From Betaproteobacteria bacterium (GTDB lineage Bacteria > Pseudomonadota > Gammaproteobacteria > Burkholderiales > UBA9220), in contig JAGUYQ010000249.1 in NCBI GenBank assembly GCA_020061285.1, positions 1 to 8,138 on the forward strand: DNA of 8,138 nucleotides, read 5' to 3'. A model generated the notes under the pieces. The model searched no databases. It was not told the origin of the DNA and saw only the letters and a program-made list of their open reading frames with translations. Position 1 is the first letter of the stretch. Each line of letters opens with the position of its first letter. Positions 1-8,138 of this stretch are shown in pieces. Position numbers and translations under genes: made by a program.

Positions 1-71
1 CATCCCACGATGGGAGCATTGCGTCGTGGCTAACACGCCCCAAACACTCCCCCTCCAGGAGCCCTCTCTCC

Positions 72-683
72 ATGACTGAGCACGGCTTTGAGGAACATCT
101 CGCACCGAACCAGTATTACGACCGCCAGTTCGACACCGAGGCGGCCAAGATACTGCCCGGGGAGTATTACGTCACTCGGCGCGACATGCTGATCGTAACC
201 GTGCTCGGCTCCTGCGTCTCGGCCTGTATCCGCGACCGGGTATCCGGCATCGGCGGCATGAACCACTTCATGCTGCCCGAGAGCGGCACGGAAAACAGCG
301 ACCCCTTGAGCAGTTCCGCCCGCTACGGCAGCTACGCCATGGAAATGCTGATCAACCAACTGATCAAGCTCGGCGCCAAGCGGCCCAACCTGGAAGCCAA
401 GGTGTTCGGCGGCGGCAACGTGATGCGGCATTTCACCGTGCACAATATCGGCGAACGCAACGCCAGTTTCGCCCTGGATTACCTGAAAACGGAAAAAATC
501 CGTGTCGTGGCCCAGGACCTGGTGGGCATCTACCCGCGCAAGGTCTACTTTTTCCCCAAAACCGGCAAGGTGCTGATCAAGCGCCTGCGCAACATCCATA
601 ACAGCACCATCTTCGAGCGGGAGAAGGAATACAGCTCGCGGCTGCAAGTCACGCCCATCGCCGGTGACGTGGAGTTGTTCTGA
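72..683 (+). CDS. cheD: CheD, chemoreceptor glutamine deamidase
   Basis: CheD deamidates specific glutamines in the cytoplasmic domains of methyl-accepting chemotaxis proteins, making glutamates that can be methylated. In some species it also binds CheC. The 203-residue protein has the family core around residues 27-70. The putative catalytic residues of the papain-like fold are visible: Cys48 in the LGSC motif, His65 in the MNHFMLP motif and Thr43 in IVTVLGSC. A second conserved block, with KVFGGGNV, lies near residue 115. The start is ATG at 72. The reading frame stays open to the left edge of the window, but AGGAG at 57-61 sits 10 bases before this ATG and the family alignment begins shortly after it. 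The stop is 18 bases before cheB, which indicates one operon. An upstream chemotaxis gene such as cheR would be expected to the left but is not visible. Assignment is firm from the motifs; the biochemical role is taken from the family. Confidence 0.96.
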   Translation: MTEHGFEEHLAPNQYYDRQFDTEAAKILPGEYYVTRRDMLIVTVLGSCVSACIRDRVSGIGGMNHFMLPESGTENSDPLSSSARYGSYAMEMLINQLIKLGAKRPNLEAKVFGGGNVMRHFTVHNIGERNASFALDYLKTEKIRVVAQDLVGIYPRKVYFFPKTGKVLIKRLRNIHNSTIFEREKEYSSRLQVTPIAGDVELF

Positions 684-701
684 TTACACGAGCCTTGAGC
701 C

Positions 702-1778
702 ATGCCGACAAAAGTATTGGTCGTTGACGATTCAGCCCTGGTGCGCCAGTTGCTGTCCGAAATCATCAACTCCCAGCCCGACATGAAAGTGGTGGGCACC
801 GCCCCCGACCCCCTGGTAGCACGGGAACAGATCAAAAAGCTCAATCCGGACGTGATCACCCTGGATGTGGAAATGCCCAAGATGGACGGACTGGATTTCC
901 TGGAAAAACTCATGCGCCTGCGGCCGATGCCGGTGGTCATGGTATCTTCCCTCACGGAGAGGGGGTCGGACATCACCCTGCGCGCACTGGAACTGGGCGC
1001 GGTGGACTTCGTCACCAAGCCCAAGCTGGACATCTCTCGCGGCTTGCAGGAATATACGGCAGAAATCACGGACAAGATCCGTGCCGCCGCCAAAGCAAAA
1101 ATCAAGGCCCTTCCCGCCATGAAAGTGGAACAGCGCTATACCGCCGACGCCGTGCTTCCAGCCGTATCCAACCGCATCACCTCCACCGAGAAACTGCTCA
1201 TCATCGGCGCCTCCACCGGCGGCACCGAGGCGATCAAGGACGTGCTGGTCAAACTTCCCCCCGACTGCCCCGGCATTCTGGTTACCCAGCACATGCCGGA
1301 AGCCTTCACCAACGCCTTCGCCAAACGCCTGGACGGCCTGTGCAAGATCACCGTCAAGGAAGCGGTGAATGGCGAGCGAGTGCTGCCCGGCCACGCCTAT
1401 ATCGCCCCCGGCCACTCCCATTTGTTGCTGAAACGCAGCGGCGCCAACTACGTGTGCGAACTGAACCAGGGGCCGCCGGTAAACCGCCACCGCCCCTCGG
1501 TGGACGTATTGTTCCGCTCCGCCGCCAACTATGCGGGGCAAAACGTCATCGGCGTCATTCTCACCGGCATGGGCAAGGACGGTGCGGCCGGGATGCTGGA
1601 AATGAAAAAAGCCGGCGCCCACAACTTCGCCCAGGACGAGGCGAGCTGCGTGGTGTTCGGTATGCCCAAGGAGGCCATTGCGATGGGTGGGGTGGACGAG
1701 GTGGTTCCTCTACAGGACATGGCCAAGCGCATCCTGGACCATCTCGCCTCCCTCGGCACCCGCGCTTTCCGGGTTTAA
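702..1778 (+). CDS. cheB: CheB, chemotaxis response regulator protein-glutamate methylesterase/deamidase
   Basis: CheB removes methyl groups from chemoreceptor glutamates, opposing CheR, and also deamidates receptor glutamines. It is activated when CheA phosphorylates its receiver domain, which gives adaptation feedback. The 358-residue protein has both domains. The receiver spans about residues 1-120, with acidic pair Asp9-Asp10, phosphoacceptor Asp55 in [10 protein letters not shown], Ser82 and Lys106. A variable linker covers about 121-163. The methylesterase domain spans about 165-348, with catalytic triad Ser171 (GASTGG), His197 (TQHMP) and Asp293 (GMGKDG). These three are each offset by seven from Salmonella Ser164, His190 and Asp286, so the enzyme looks fully active. 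The length is normal for the family. The ATG at 702 gives a standard receiver N-terminus. The ribosome binding site in front of it is weak, so translation may be coupled to cheD, whose stop is 18 bases upstream. The gene ends convergently with ppiD. Confidence 0.98.
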   Translation: MPTKVLVVDDSALVRQLLSEIINSQPDMKVVGTAPDPLVAREQIKKLNPDVITLDVEMPKMDGLDFLEKLMRLRPMPVVMVSSLTERGSDITLRALELGAVDFVTKPKLDISRGLQEYTAEITDKIRAAAKAKIKALPAMKVEQRYTADAVLPAVSNRITSTEKLLIIGASTGGTEAIKDVLVKLPPDCPGILVTQHMPEAFTNAFAKRLDGLCKITVKEAVNGERVLPGHAYIAPGHSHLLLKRSGANYVCELNQGPPVNRHRPSVDVLFRSAANYAGQNVIGVILTGMGKDGAAGMLEMKKAGAHNFAQDEASCVVFGMPKEAIAMGGVDEVVPLQDMAKRILDHLASLGTRAFRV

Positions 1779-1789
1779 TTCCTCCCGCT

Positions 1790-1819
1790 AAAACAAAACC
1801 GCCCGCACAAGGCGGGCAG
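1790..1819 (-). terminator. Intrinsic terminator between convergent ppiD and cheB
   Basis: Read on the - strand, the arms at 1812-1819 and 1799-1806 pair over 8 positions (one G-U) around a 5-base loop. They are followed by two runs of four T separated by one G (1798-1790). This is a good Rho-independent terminator 21 bases after the ppiD stop. The same hairpin read on the + strand lies about 20 bases after the cheB stop but is followed only by a poor T-run (AGTTCGTTTT). It may therefore stop cheB transcripts less efficiently. Confidence 0.85.
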
Positions 1820-1840
1820 TTCGTTTTCCAGAGCGTCCGA

Positions 1841-3724
1841 TCAGCCGGCTTGGCCGCTTTTCTCCAGGTTTTCCTTCTTGATCGTCACCGGAATATGTTC
1901 CTTCAGGCTCTTCAGGAAGGCTTGGCCGTATTCCCGTCCCAGCATGGCGTTAAGCTGGGCGCCGTAAGCGCGGCGCTTGTCGTCGTCGATGGCCGCCGCT
2001 TCCTTGACACCGCTGACCTTGACCAGGACGAAGCCCCTGCCGGCTTCTTCCGCACCGGCGTAGGCGGGCAGCTTGCTCACATCGGCCTTGAACACCTCTT
2101 GCAGTACCGGCACGCTGTAGCCCTCCGGGTGCTTCAGGCGTGACGCTTCGGCAACGCTCCCCCAGGAGAGTCCTTCCACCGCCCGGCCTTGCCGGAGTTG
2201 GGCCAGCCATTCCTTGCCCTGCTTGACCGCCAAAGCCACTGCCTGTTCCTGGCGCAGACGCTGGAGAAGCGCATCCTTCACCTCGGCGAAAGGCTTCATG
2301 GTGGCCGCCTGATAGTCCACCACACGGGCCGCCGCCAGGGTATTGGGCGCCACTTCCACCGCCTCGGTGTTGCGCTTGTTCTTCAACACGTCATCGCTGA
2401 ACACCGCCTGGCGCAGCTTGTCGCTGTTGAAGGGGAAAGGACCGTCCTTGCTCAACCAGTCGGTAGTCTGGATTTTCAGCTTCAGGGCGTCGGCGGCGGG
2501 CTTCAGGCTGTCAGATTGTTCATAGACGGTATTGCCGAAGGTGTCCGCCACCTCGGCGAATTTGCGGGAGGCCTTCTGCTTGCGCAGTTCCATTTCGATT
2601 TCGCCGCGCACGGCCTCGAAGGGCCGCGCCTTGGCCGCCCTTACCTCGGTGAGGCGGATGACGTGGTAACCGAAATCGGATTTGACCGGTCCGCTGATCT
2701 CGCCCGTCTTCATGGCGAACACCGCCTCCTCGAAGGGTTTGACCATCATGCCGCGGCCGAAGAAGCCCAGGTCTCCGCCCTTTTCGGCGGAACCGGGGTC
2801 CTGGGAGTTCTTCTTCGCCAATTCGGCGAAGGCGGCGGGGTTCTTCTTCGCCTCGACCGCCAGTTGCCGGGCCTTTTCCTCGGCCGCCTTGCGCTCGGCA
2901 TCGCCGGCCTTGGGCGACACGGTAACCAGGATATGGCTGGCGCGCCGCTCTTCCGGCGTCTGATACTGGGGAGCATGGCTGGCGTAGTATTGCTTCGCCT
3001 CTTCTTCGCTCACCGCAATTTGCTGCATCAAGTCGTTCTGGGACAGCACCACCACGGCCAGTTTCACCCGCTCCGGGATGCGGAATTCGTCGGCGTGCTT
3101 GTCGTAATAGGCCTTGGCCGCCTCGGGATCGGGCTTGACGGCGGCCAGAAAGCGGTCGGCGCTCACCAGCGCCTGGGCCACGCTACGCTGCTGCTCGTTG
3201 ACGCGGATAACATTGTCCACCACCGCCTTGGGCGCGGAAACGGTGTCCAGGAAACCGCTCTCCAGTTGCTGCACCAGCAGGTCGTCGCGCAAGCGGCTCA
3301 TGAACACCTGCGGCGTCATGCCCTGTTGACGCAGCCAGTCCTCATATTTTTTCTGGGAAAAGCGACCGCCCTCCTGAAACACCGGCACGCCGGCGATCAT
3401 CCCCTCGATAAACCCCTCCGGCACCGTCAACCCCGCCGCCGCAGCCTGTTGCACCAGCAAGCGCTGGTGAATCATGGCATCCAGTATCGCCTGGCGGATT
3501 TCCGGCTTATCGGCCTGGCTCCCCATGCGCTGTTGCTGCTCCCGCAGCATGCGGCTGAATTCCTGCAGGGTGATATCCTGCTTGCCCACCGTCGCCACGG
3601 CTGCGGTATCGCCGCTGCCGCGGATATAGGAATCGACGCCCCACAAGGCAAAAGGAACGGCAATCAGGGCGAGGATGAGTTTGGCGACCCAACTCTGGGC
3701 GCGCTCACGGATGGCTTCGAGCAT
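1841..3724 (-). CDS. ppiD: PpiD/SurA-type membrane-anchored periplasmic peptidyl-prolyl isomerase
   Basis: This is a periplasmic folding factor of the PpiD family, anchored in the inner membrane near the Sec translocon and thought to act on newly secreted proteins. With the preferred ATG at 3724 it has 627 residues. It starts with a short cytoplasmic segment, then one hydrophobic helix at about 14-33, then a SurA-like N-terminal chaperone region (about 40-185). A parvulin domain follows at about 258-362. The parvulin signature looks complete: SHILV with His264, GGDLGFF with Asp318, the FEEAVFAM block at 331-338 and FGYH with His354. A C-terminal chaperone-like region follows. The family length is about 600-640. 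An in-frame ATG at 3775 would add 17 residues ([10 protein letters not shown]...), but it lies on the T-tract of the preceding tRNA terminator. The internal start also fits the E. coli PpiD layout better, with a few charged residues before the membrane helix. The ribosome binding site before 3724 is weak. No clear promoter was found, so it is either hidden in the 50 bases after the terminator or read-through is used. Confidence 0.9.
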   Translation of the reverse strand: MLEAIRERAQSWVAKLILALIAVPFALWGVDSYIRGSGDTAAVATVGKQDITLQEFSRMLREQQQRMGSQADKPEIRQAILDAMIHQRLLVQQAAAAGLTVPEGFIEGMIAGVPVFQEGGRFSQKKYEDWLRQQGMTPQVFMSRLRDDLLVQQLESGFLDTVSAPKAVVDNVIRVNEQQRSVAQALVSADRFLAAVKPDPEAAKAYYDKHADEFRIPERVKLAVVVLSQNDLMQQIAVSEEEAKQYYASHAPQYQTPEERRASHILVTVSPKAGDAERKAAEEKARQLAVEAKKNPAAFAELAKKNSQDPGSAEKGGDLGFFGRGMMVKPFEEAVFAMKTGEISGPVKSDFGYHVIRLTEVRAAKARPFEAVRGEIEMELRKQKASRKFAEVADTFGNTVYEQSDSLKPAADALKLKIQTTDWLSKDGPFPFNSDKLRQAVFSDDVLKNKRNTEAVEVAPNTLAAARVVDYQAATMKPFAEVKDALLQRLRQEQAVALAVKQGKEWLAQLRQGRAVEGLSWGSVAEASRLKHPEGYSVPVLQEVFKADVSKLPAYAGAEEAGRGFVLVKVSGVKEAAAIDDDKRRAYGAQLNAMLGREYGQAFLKSLKEHIPVTIKKENLEKSGQAG

Positions 3725-3775
3725 AGCGTTAGACTTCGCGGTTCGTTGGCTACGGGCTGCCACGGGGGCGGCCAT

Positions 3776-3806
3776 AAAGTAAAAAGGGCGAACTAAGTTC
3801 GCCCTT
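3776..3806 (-). terminator. Intrinsic terminator after tRNA-Asp
   Basis: A perfect 10-bp stem (3797-3806 paired with 3784-3793) closes a 3-base loop. On the - strand it runs into TTTTTACTTT. It sits 4 bases after the tRNA-Asp CCA end and is the only terminator seen downstream of hupB. It probably ends the hupB-tRNA-Val-tRNA-Asp transcript and insulates ppiD from it. Confidence 0.9.
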
Positions 3807-3810
3807 GTAT

Positions 3811-3887
3811 TGGCGGAGTGGACGGGACTCGAACCCGCGACCCCCGGCGTGACAGGCCGGTATTCTAACCGACTGAACTACCACTCC
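3811..3887 (-). tRNA. tRNA-Asp (anticodon GUC)
   Basis: This is a 77-base tRNA including an encoded CCA end. The acceptor arms GGAGTGG and CCACTCC pair perfectly. The D arm has AGTTCAGTCGGTTAGAAT, the anticodon loop is CTGTCAC with anticodon GTC, and the T arm has GGGTTCGAGTCCC. It is very close to E. coli tRNA-Asp. It lies 13 bases after tRNA-Val and just before the terminator. Confidence 0.98.
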
Positions 3888-3900
3888 TATACTGACCTGC

Positions 3901-3976
3901 TGGTGGGTGCTGACGGGGTCGAACCGCCGACATTCGCCTTGTAAGGGCGACGCTCTACCAACTGAGCTAAGCACCC
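3901..3976 (-). tRNA. tRNA-Val (anticodon UAC)
   Basis: This is a 76-base tRNA including an encoded CCA end. The acceptor arms GGGTGCT and AGCACCC pair. The D arm has TAGCTCAGTTGGTAGAGC, the anticodon loop is CTTACAA with anticodon TAC, and the T arm has CGGTTCGACCCCG. Its 5' end lies only 10 bases after the hupB stop codon. That leaves no room for an independent promoter outside hupB, so it is probably processed from a hupB-tRNA transcript. Confidence 0.98.
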
Positions 3977-3986
3977 AGAAAGGCGC

Positions 3987-4259
3987 TTAGTTTACCGCAT
4001 CCTTCAGCGCTTTACCAGCACGGAACTTCGGCACCTTGGCGGCCTTGATCTTGATGGTGGCGCCGGTGCGGGGGTTGCGGCCGTTGCGGGCAGCGCGCTT
4101 GCCGACATAGAAAGTTCCGAAGCCTACCAGGGTAACCATGTCACCCTTCTTCAGAGCACCTTGAACGGCCTTGACAGCGGCGTCCAGAGCACGGGTTGCG
4201 GCGGCTTTGGACATATCGGCGGACTTGGCGATTTGATCAATCAGCTCAGACTTGTTCAC
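3987..4259 (-). CDS. hupB: DNA-binding protein HU (beta-type)
   Basis: This is a small histone-like nucleoid protein that binds and bends DNA as a dimer. Its length of 90 residues is exactly that of the family. It begins [14 protein letters not shown] and has the GFGTF turn at 46-50. The DNA-binding arm carries RNPRTG at 61-66, with the intercalating Pro63, followed by a basic C-terminal end. The start is a GTG at 4259. An upstream in-frame ATG at 4307 would add 16 residues (MCRVRF...) that no HU protein has, and it lies at or just before the predicted transcription start. AAAGGGG at 4266-4272 supports the GTG. The gene sits between the lon terminator and tRNA-Val and has its own promoter. 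The hupB name rests on the lon-hupB-ppiD position as well as the sequence. Confidence 0.96.
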   Translation of the reverse strand: MNKSELIDQIAKSADMSKAAATRALDAAVKAVQGALKKGDMVTLVGFGTFYVGKRAARNGRNPRTGATIKIKAAKVPKFRAGKALKDAVN

Positions 4260-4265
4260 GTAATT

Positions 4266-4272
4266 CCCCTTT
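4266..4272 (-). promoter_or_regulatory. Ribosome binding site fixing the GTG start of hupB
   Basis: AAAGGGG on the - strand lies 6 bases before the GTG at 4259. It decides in favour of this start over the ATG 48 bases upstream. Confidence 0.75.
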
Positions 4273-4309
4273 CTCGTTGATCGAAGGTTGAAACGAACCC
4301 TGCACACGC

Positions 4310-4339
4310 TTTATAACAAGCCCGAAATCCTTGTGTCAA
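4310..4339 (-). promoter_or_regulatory. Sigma-70 promoter of hupB
   Basis: On the - strand a perfect -35 box TTGACA (4334-4339) is followed, after an 18-base spacer, by TATAAA (4310-4315). The -10 box is preceded by TG one base upstream (TGTTATAAA), an extended -10. Transcription would start at about 4302-4304, giving a leader of roughly 43 bases. It lies just downstream of the lon terminator, so hupB and the tRNAs behind it are expressed independently of lon. The quality of the boxes fits an abundant protein. Confidence 0.85.
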
Positions 4340-4350
4340 GCGGTTTCAGC

Positions 4351-4379
4351 AAAAAAACGGGGCGGTTTGCACCGCCCCG
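4351..4379 (-). terminator. Intrinsic terminator of lon
   Basis: A perfect 9-bp GC-rich stem (CGGGGCGGT at 4371-4379 paired with ACCGCCCCG at 4358-4366) closes a GCAA tetraloop. It is followed on the - strand by seven T (4351-4357). This is a textbook Rho-independent terminator about 40 bases after the lon stop codon. Confidence 0.95.
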
Positions 4380-4420
4380 CTTGGCCTTCCGATTTTGTCA
4401 CTACAAAAAATAGTGGTCGC

Positions 4421-6844
<2,424 letters not shown>

Positions 6845-6879
6845 GTCTCTTTGCCTTATAATCTGCTCAAGTATTACGA

Positions 6880-6907
6880 GGATGGGGGCGGAGCCGGGGA
6901 ATTCAAG
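6880..6907 (-). promoter_or_regulatory. Putative sigma-32 (RpoH) heat-shock promoter of lon
   Basis: On the - strand CTTGAAT (6901-6907) is followed by a 13-base spacer and then CCCCATCC (6880-6887). The family consensus is CTTGAAA, 13-14 bases, CCCCATNT, so both boxes and the spacing match well. Transcription would start about 30 bases before the lon ATG, leaving room for the ribosome binding site. lon is a classical sigma-32 gene in E. coli. No convincing sigma-70 promoter was seen in the same gap. Confidence 0.75.
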
Positions 6908-6916
6908 CCCCGGCTC
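6891..6916. repeat. Perfect 9-bp inverted repeat in the clpX-lon gap
   Basis: GAGCCGGGG at 6891-6899 and CCCCGGCTC at 6908-6916 pair perfectly around an 8-base loop that contains the CTTGAA -35 box. The hairpin begins 6 bases after the clpX stop but is not followed by a T-run on the - strand, so it is not a canonical intrinsic terminator. It could stabilise the clpX 3' end, act with Rho, or be a protein-binding palindrome overlapping the lon promoter. Confidence 0.7.
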
Positions 6917-6921
6917 GTCGG

Positions 6922-8138
6922 TTAGGCCGAATCGGCGGCCAGGGGCTGATCGGCGTAGATCAGAAGCGGCTGCCCGTTGCCGATGGTATTTTCGTCCACC
7001 ACCGCCTTGGTGACGTTGGTGAGGGAAGGCAGGTCGTACATGGTGTCCAGCAGGGCATGCTCGATGATGGAGCGCAGACCCCGCGCGCCGGTCTTGCGCT
7101 TGATCGCCTTCAAGGCGCAGGCGCGGAGGGCGTCCTCGCGGAACTCCAGCTCCACCCCTTCCATGGCGAACAACCGCTGATACTGTTTGGTGAGTGCGTT
7201 CTTCGGTTCCACCAGGATCTGGATCAGCGCATCCTCGTCCAGGTCCTCCAGGGTGGCGACCACCGGCAGGCGTCCGACGAACTCGGGAATCAGGCCGAAC
7301 TTGATCAGGTCCTCCGGCTCCACGTCCCGCAGCACTTCGCCGATTTCCTTGCGGTCGTCCTTGCTCTTCACCTCGGCGCCGAAACCGATGCCGCCCTTCT
7401 CGGAGCGGTTCTGGATCACTCGCTCCAGACCACTGAAGGCGCCGCCGCAGATGAACAGGATGTTGGTGGTGTCCACTTGGACGAATTCCTGGTTCGGGTG
7501 CTTGCGCCCGCCCTGGGGGGGCACCGAGGCGATGGTGCCCTCGATCAGCTTGAGCAGGGCCTGCTGCACGCCCTCGCCGGACACGTCCCGGGTGATGGAG
7601 GGGTTGTCGGACTTGCGGGAAATCTTGTCGATCTCGTCAATGTAGACGATGCCGCGCTGGGCCTTGTCGATGTCGTAATCGCACTTCTGCAGCAGCTTCT
7701 GGATGATGTTCTCGACGTCTTCGCCCACGTAGCCCGCCTCGGTGAGGGTAGTGGCGTCGGCCATGACGAAGGGCACGTCGAGCAAACGGGCCAGGGTCTG
7801 CGCCAGCAGGGTCTTGCCGGAGCCGGTGGGGCCGATGAGCAGGATGTTGCTCTTGGCCAGCTCCACCTCGTCCTTGGGAGCCCCTTCCTTGAGGCGCTTG
7901 TAGTGGTTGTACACCGCCACCGATAGAATCTTTTTCGCCTGGGACTGGCCGATCACGTATTCGTCAAGACTCCCGCGAATCTCATGAGGCGTCGGCAGAT
8001 CGGACAGCCCGCCCTTGCCGCCGTGGTCGTTCTGGATTTCCTCGCGGATGATGTCGTTGCAAAGCTCGACACACTCGTCGCAGATGAAAACCGACGGCCC
8101 GGCAATCAGCTTGCGCACTTCATGCTGGCTCTTGCCGC
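6922..8138 (-). CDS. clpX: ClpX, ATP-dependent unfoldase subunit of the ClpXP protease (5' end outside window)
   Basis: ClpX is a hexameric AAA+ unfoldase that recognises substrates, unfolds them and feeds them to ClpP. The window holds 404 complete C-terminal codons plus two bases of what is probably the second zinc-ligand cysteine. The N-terminus, roughly 15-20 residues with the first cysteine, lies beyond 8138. The first visible residues are [10 protein letters not shown], then the second half of the zinc-binding domain with ICDEC. Further on are Walker A GPTGSGKT, pore-loop GYVGEDVE, Walker [10 protein letters not shown], the RKH loop (GGRKHP) and the IGF loop that docks on ClpP (GGIGFGAEV). 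The arginine-finger region [12 protein letters not shown] and the sensor-2 motif [10 protein letters not shown] complete the set. An internal GTG at 8118 could be taken for a start but lies inside the zinc domain. clpP is expected just upstream, as in related genomes. The terminal stop is TAA at 6922-6924. Confidence 0.98.
   Translation of the reverse strand, partial: GKSQHEVRKLIAGPSVFICDECVELCNDIIREEIQNDHGGKGGLSDLPTPHEIRGSLDEYVIGQSQAKKILSVAVYNHYKRLKEGAPKDEVELAKSNILLIGPTGSGKTLLAQTLARLLDVPFVMADATTLTEAGYVGEDVENIIQKLLQKCDYDIDKAQRGIVYIDEIDKISRKSDNPSITRDVSGEGVQQALLKLIEGTIASVPPQGGRKHPNQEFVQVDTTNILFICGGAFSGLERVIQNRSEKGGIGFGAEVKSKDDRKEIGEVLRDVEPEDLIKFGLIPEFVGRLPVVATLEDLDEDALIQILVEPKNALTKQYQRLFAMEGVELEFREDALRACALKAIKRKTGARGLRSIIEHALLDTMYDLPSLTNVTKAVVDENTIGNGQPLLIYADQPLAADSA

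Noticed and set aside
1..33. A short open frame from the left edge ending in TAA at 31-33, possibly the end of an upstream gene such as cheR.
   Set aside because: Only ten codons are visible and they do not clearly match the CheR C-terminus. The position fits, but the sequence is too short to support a call.
2189..3796. Long + strand open frame of 535 codons opposite ppiD.
   Set aside because: It is the antisense shadow of a GC-rich gene. It is rich in His, Leu, Gly and Arg, has no recognisable domain, and overlaps a well-supported PpiD on the other strand.
3977..3986. A separate tRNA promoter between hupB and tRNA-Val.
   Set aside because: Only 10 bases are available and no promoter boxes are visible there. 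Co-transcription with hupB is the simpler reading.
4397..4417. Small hairpin just after the lon stop (CACTA and TAGTG arms around a T-rich loop).
   Set aside because: The perfect stem is only 5 bp and the strong terminator 20 bases further on explains the 3' end of lon. I see no reason to give it a function.
6853..6876. TAATAC and TATAAG, -10-like hexamers just upstream of lon.
   Set aside because: Neither has a matching -35 box at 16-18 bases, and TATAAG is too close to the ATG. The sigma-32-like promoter is the better candidate.
7057..7926. Open frame of 289 codons on the + strand opposite clpX.
   Set aside because: It is an antisense shadow of ClpX with the same biased composition and no family match.

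Overview
This is an ordinary housekeeping stretch of a proteobacterial chromosome, most likely a betaproteobacterium. The evidence is the high GC content, the order clpX-lon-hupB-tRNA-Val-tRNA-Asp-ppiD on one strand, and CheD and CheB sequences that resemble those of Rhodocyclales or Nitrosomonadales-type bacteria. The genus cannot be fixed from the sequence alone. I found no mobile element, CRISPR array, phage gene or unknown gene cassette. The regulatory architecture is the most interesting part.

Layout. Positions 72-1778 (+ strand) hold the end of a chemotaxis operon, cheD then cheB, both complete and with intact catalytic residues. The operon meets the rest of the window head-on at a terminator hairpin at about 1790-1819. 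Everything from 1841 to the right edge is on the - strand. In transcription order these are clpX (its start lies beyond the window), lon, hupB, tRNA-Val(UAC), tRNA-Asp(GUC) and ppiD. The window is densely coded and no gene-free stretch exceeds 165 bases.

Transcription units that can be read directly. lon has its own sigma-32-like heat-shock promoter in the 77-base clpX-lon gap and ends at a strong intrinsic terminator at 4351-4379. hupB has a near-consensus sigma-70 promoter at 4310-4339 and a GTG start. It appears to be co-transcribed with the two tRNAs, because only 10 bases separate the hupB stop from tRNA-Val and there is a single terminator after tRNA-Asp at 3776-3806. ppiD starts just after that terminator and ends at the terminator it shares with cheB.

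How the genes work together. ClpX (unfoldase of ClpXP), Lon (AAA+ protease), the nucleoid protein HU and PpiD (membrane-anchored periplasmic folding factor) form a conserved protein-quality-control neighbourhood also known from Escherichia coli. CheD and CheB adjust the modification state of chemoreceptors, CheD by deamidation and CheB by demethylation and deamidation. They have no evident functional link to the proteolysis block.
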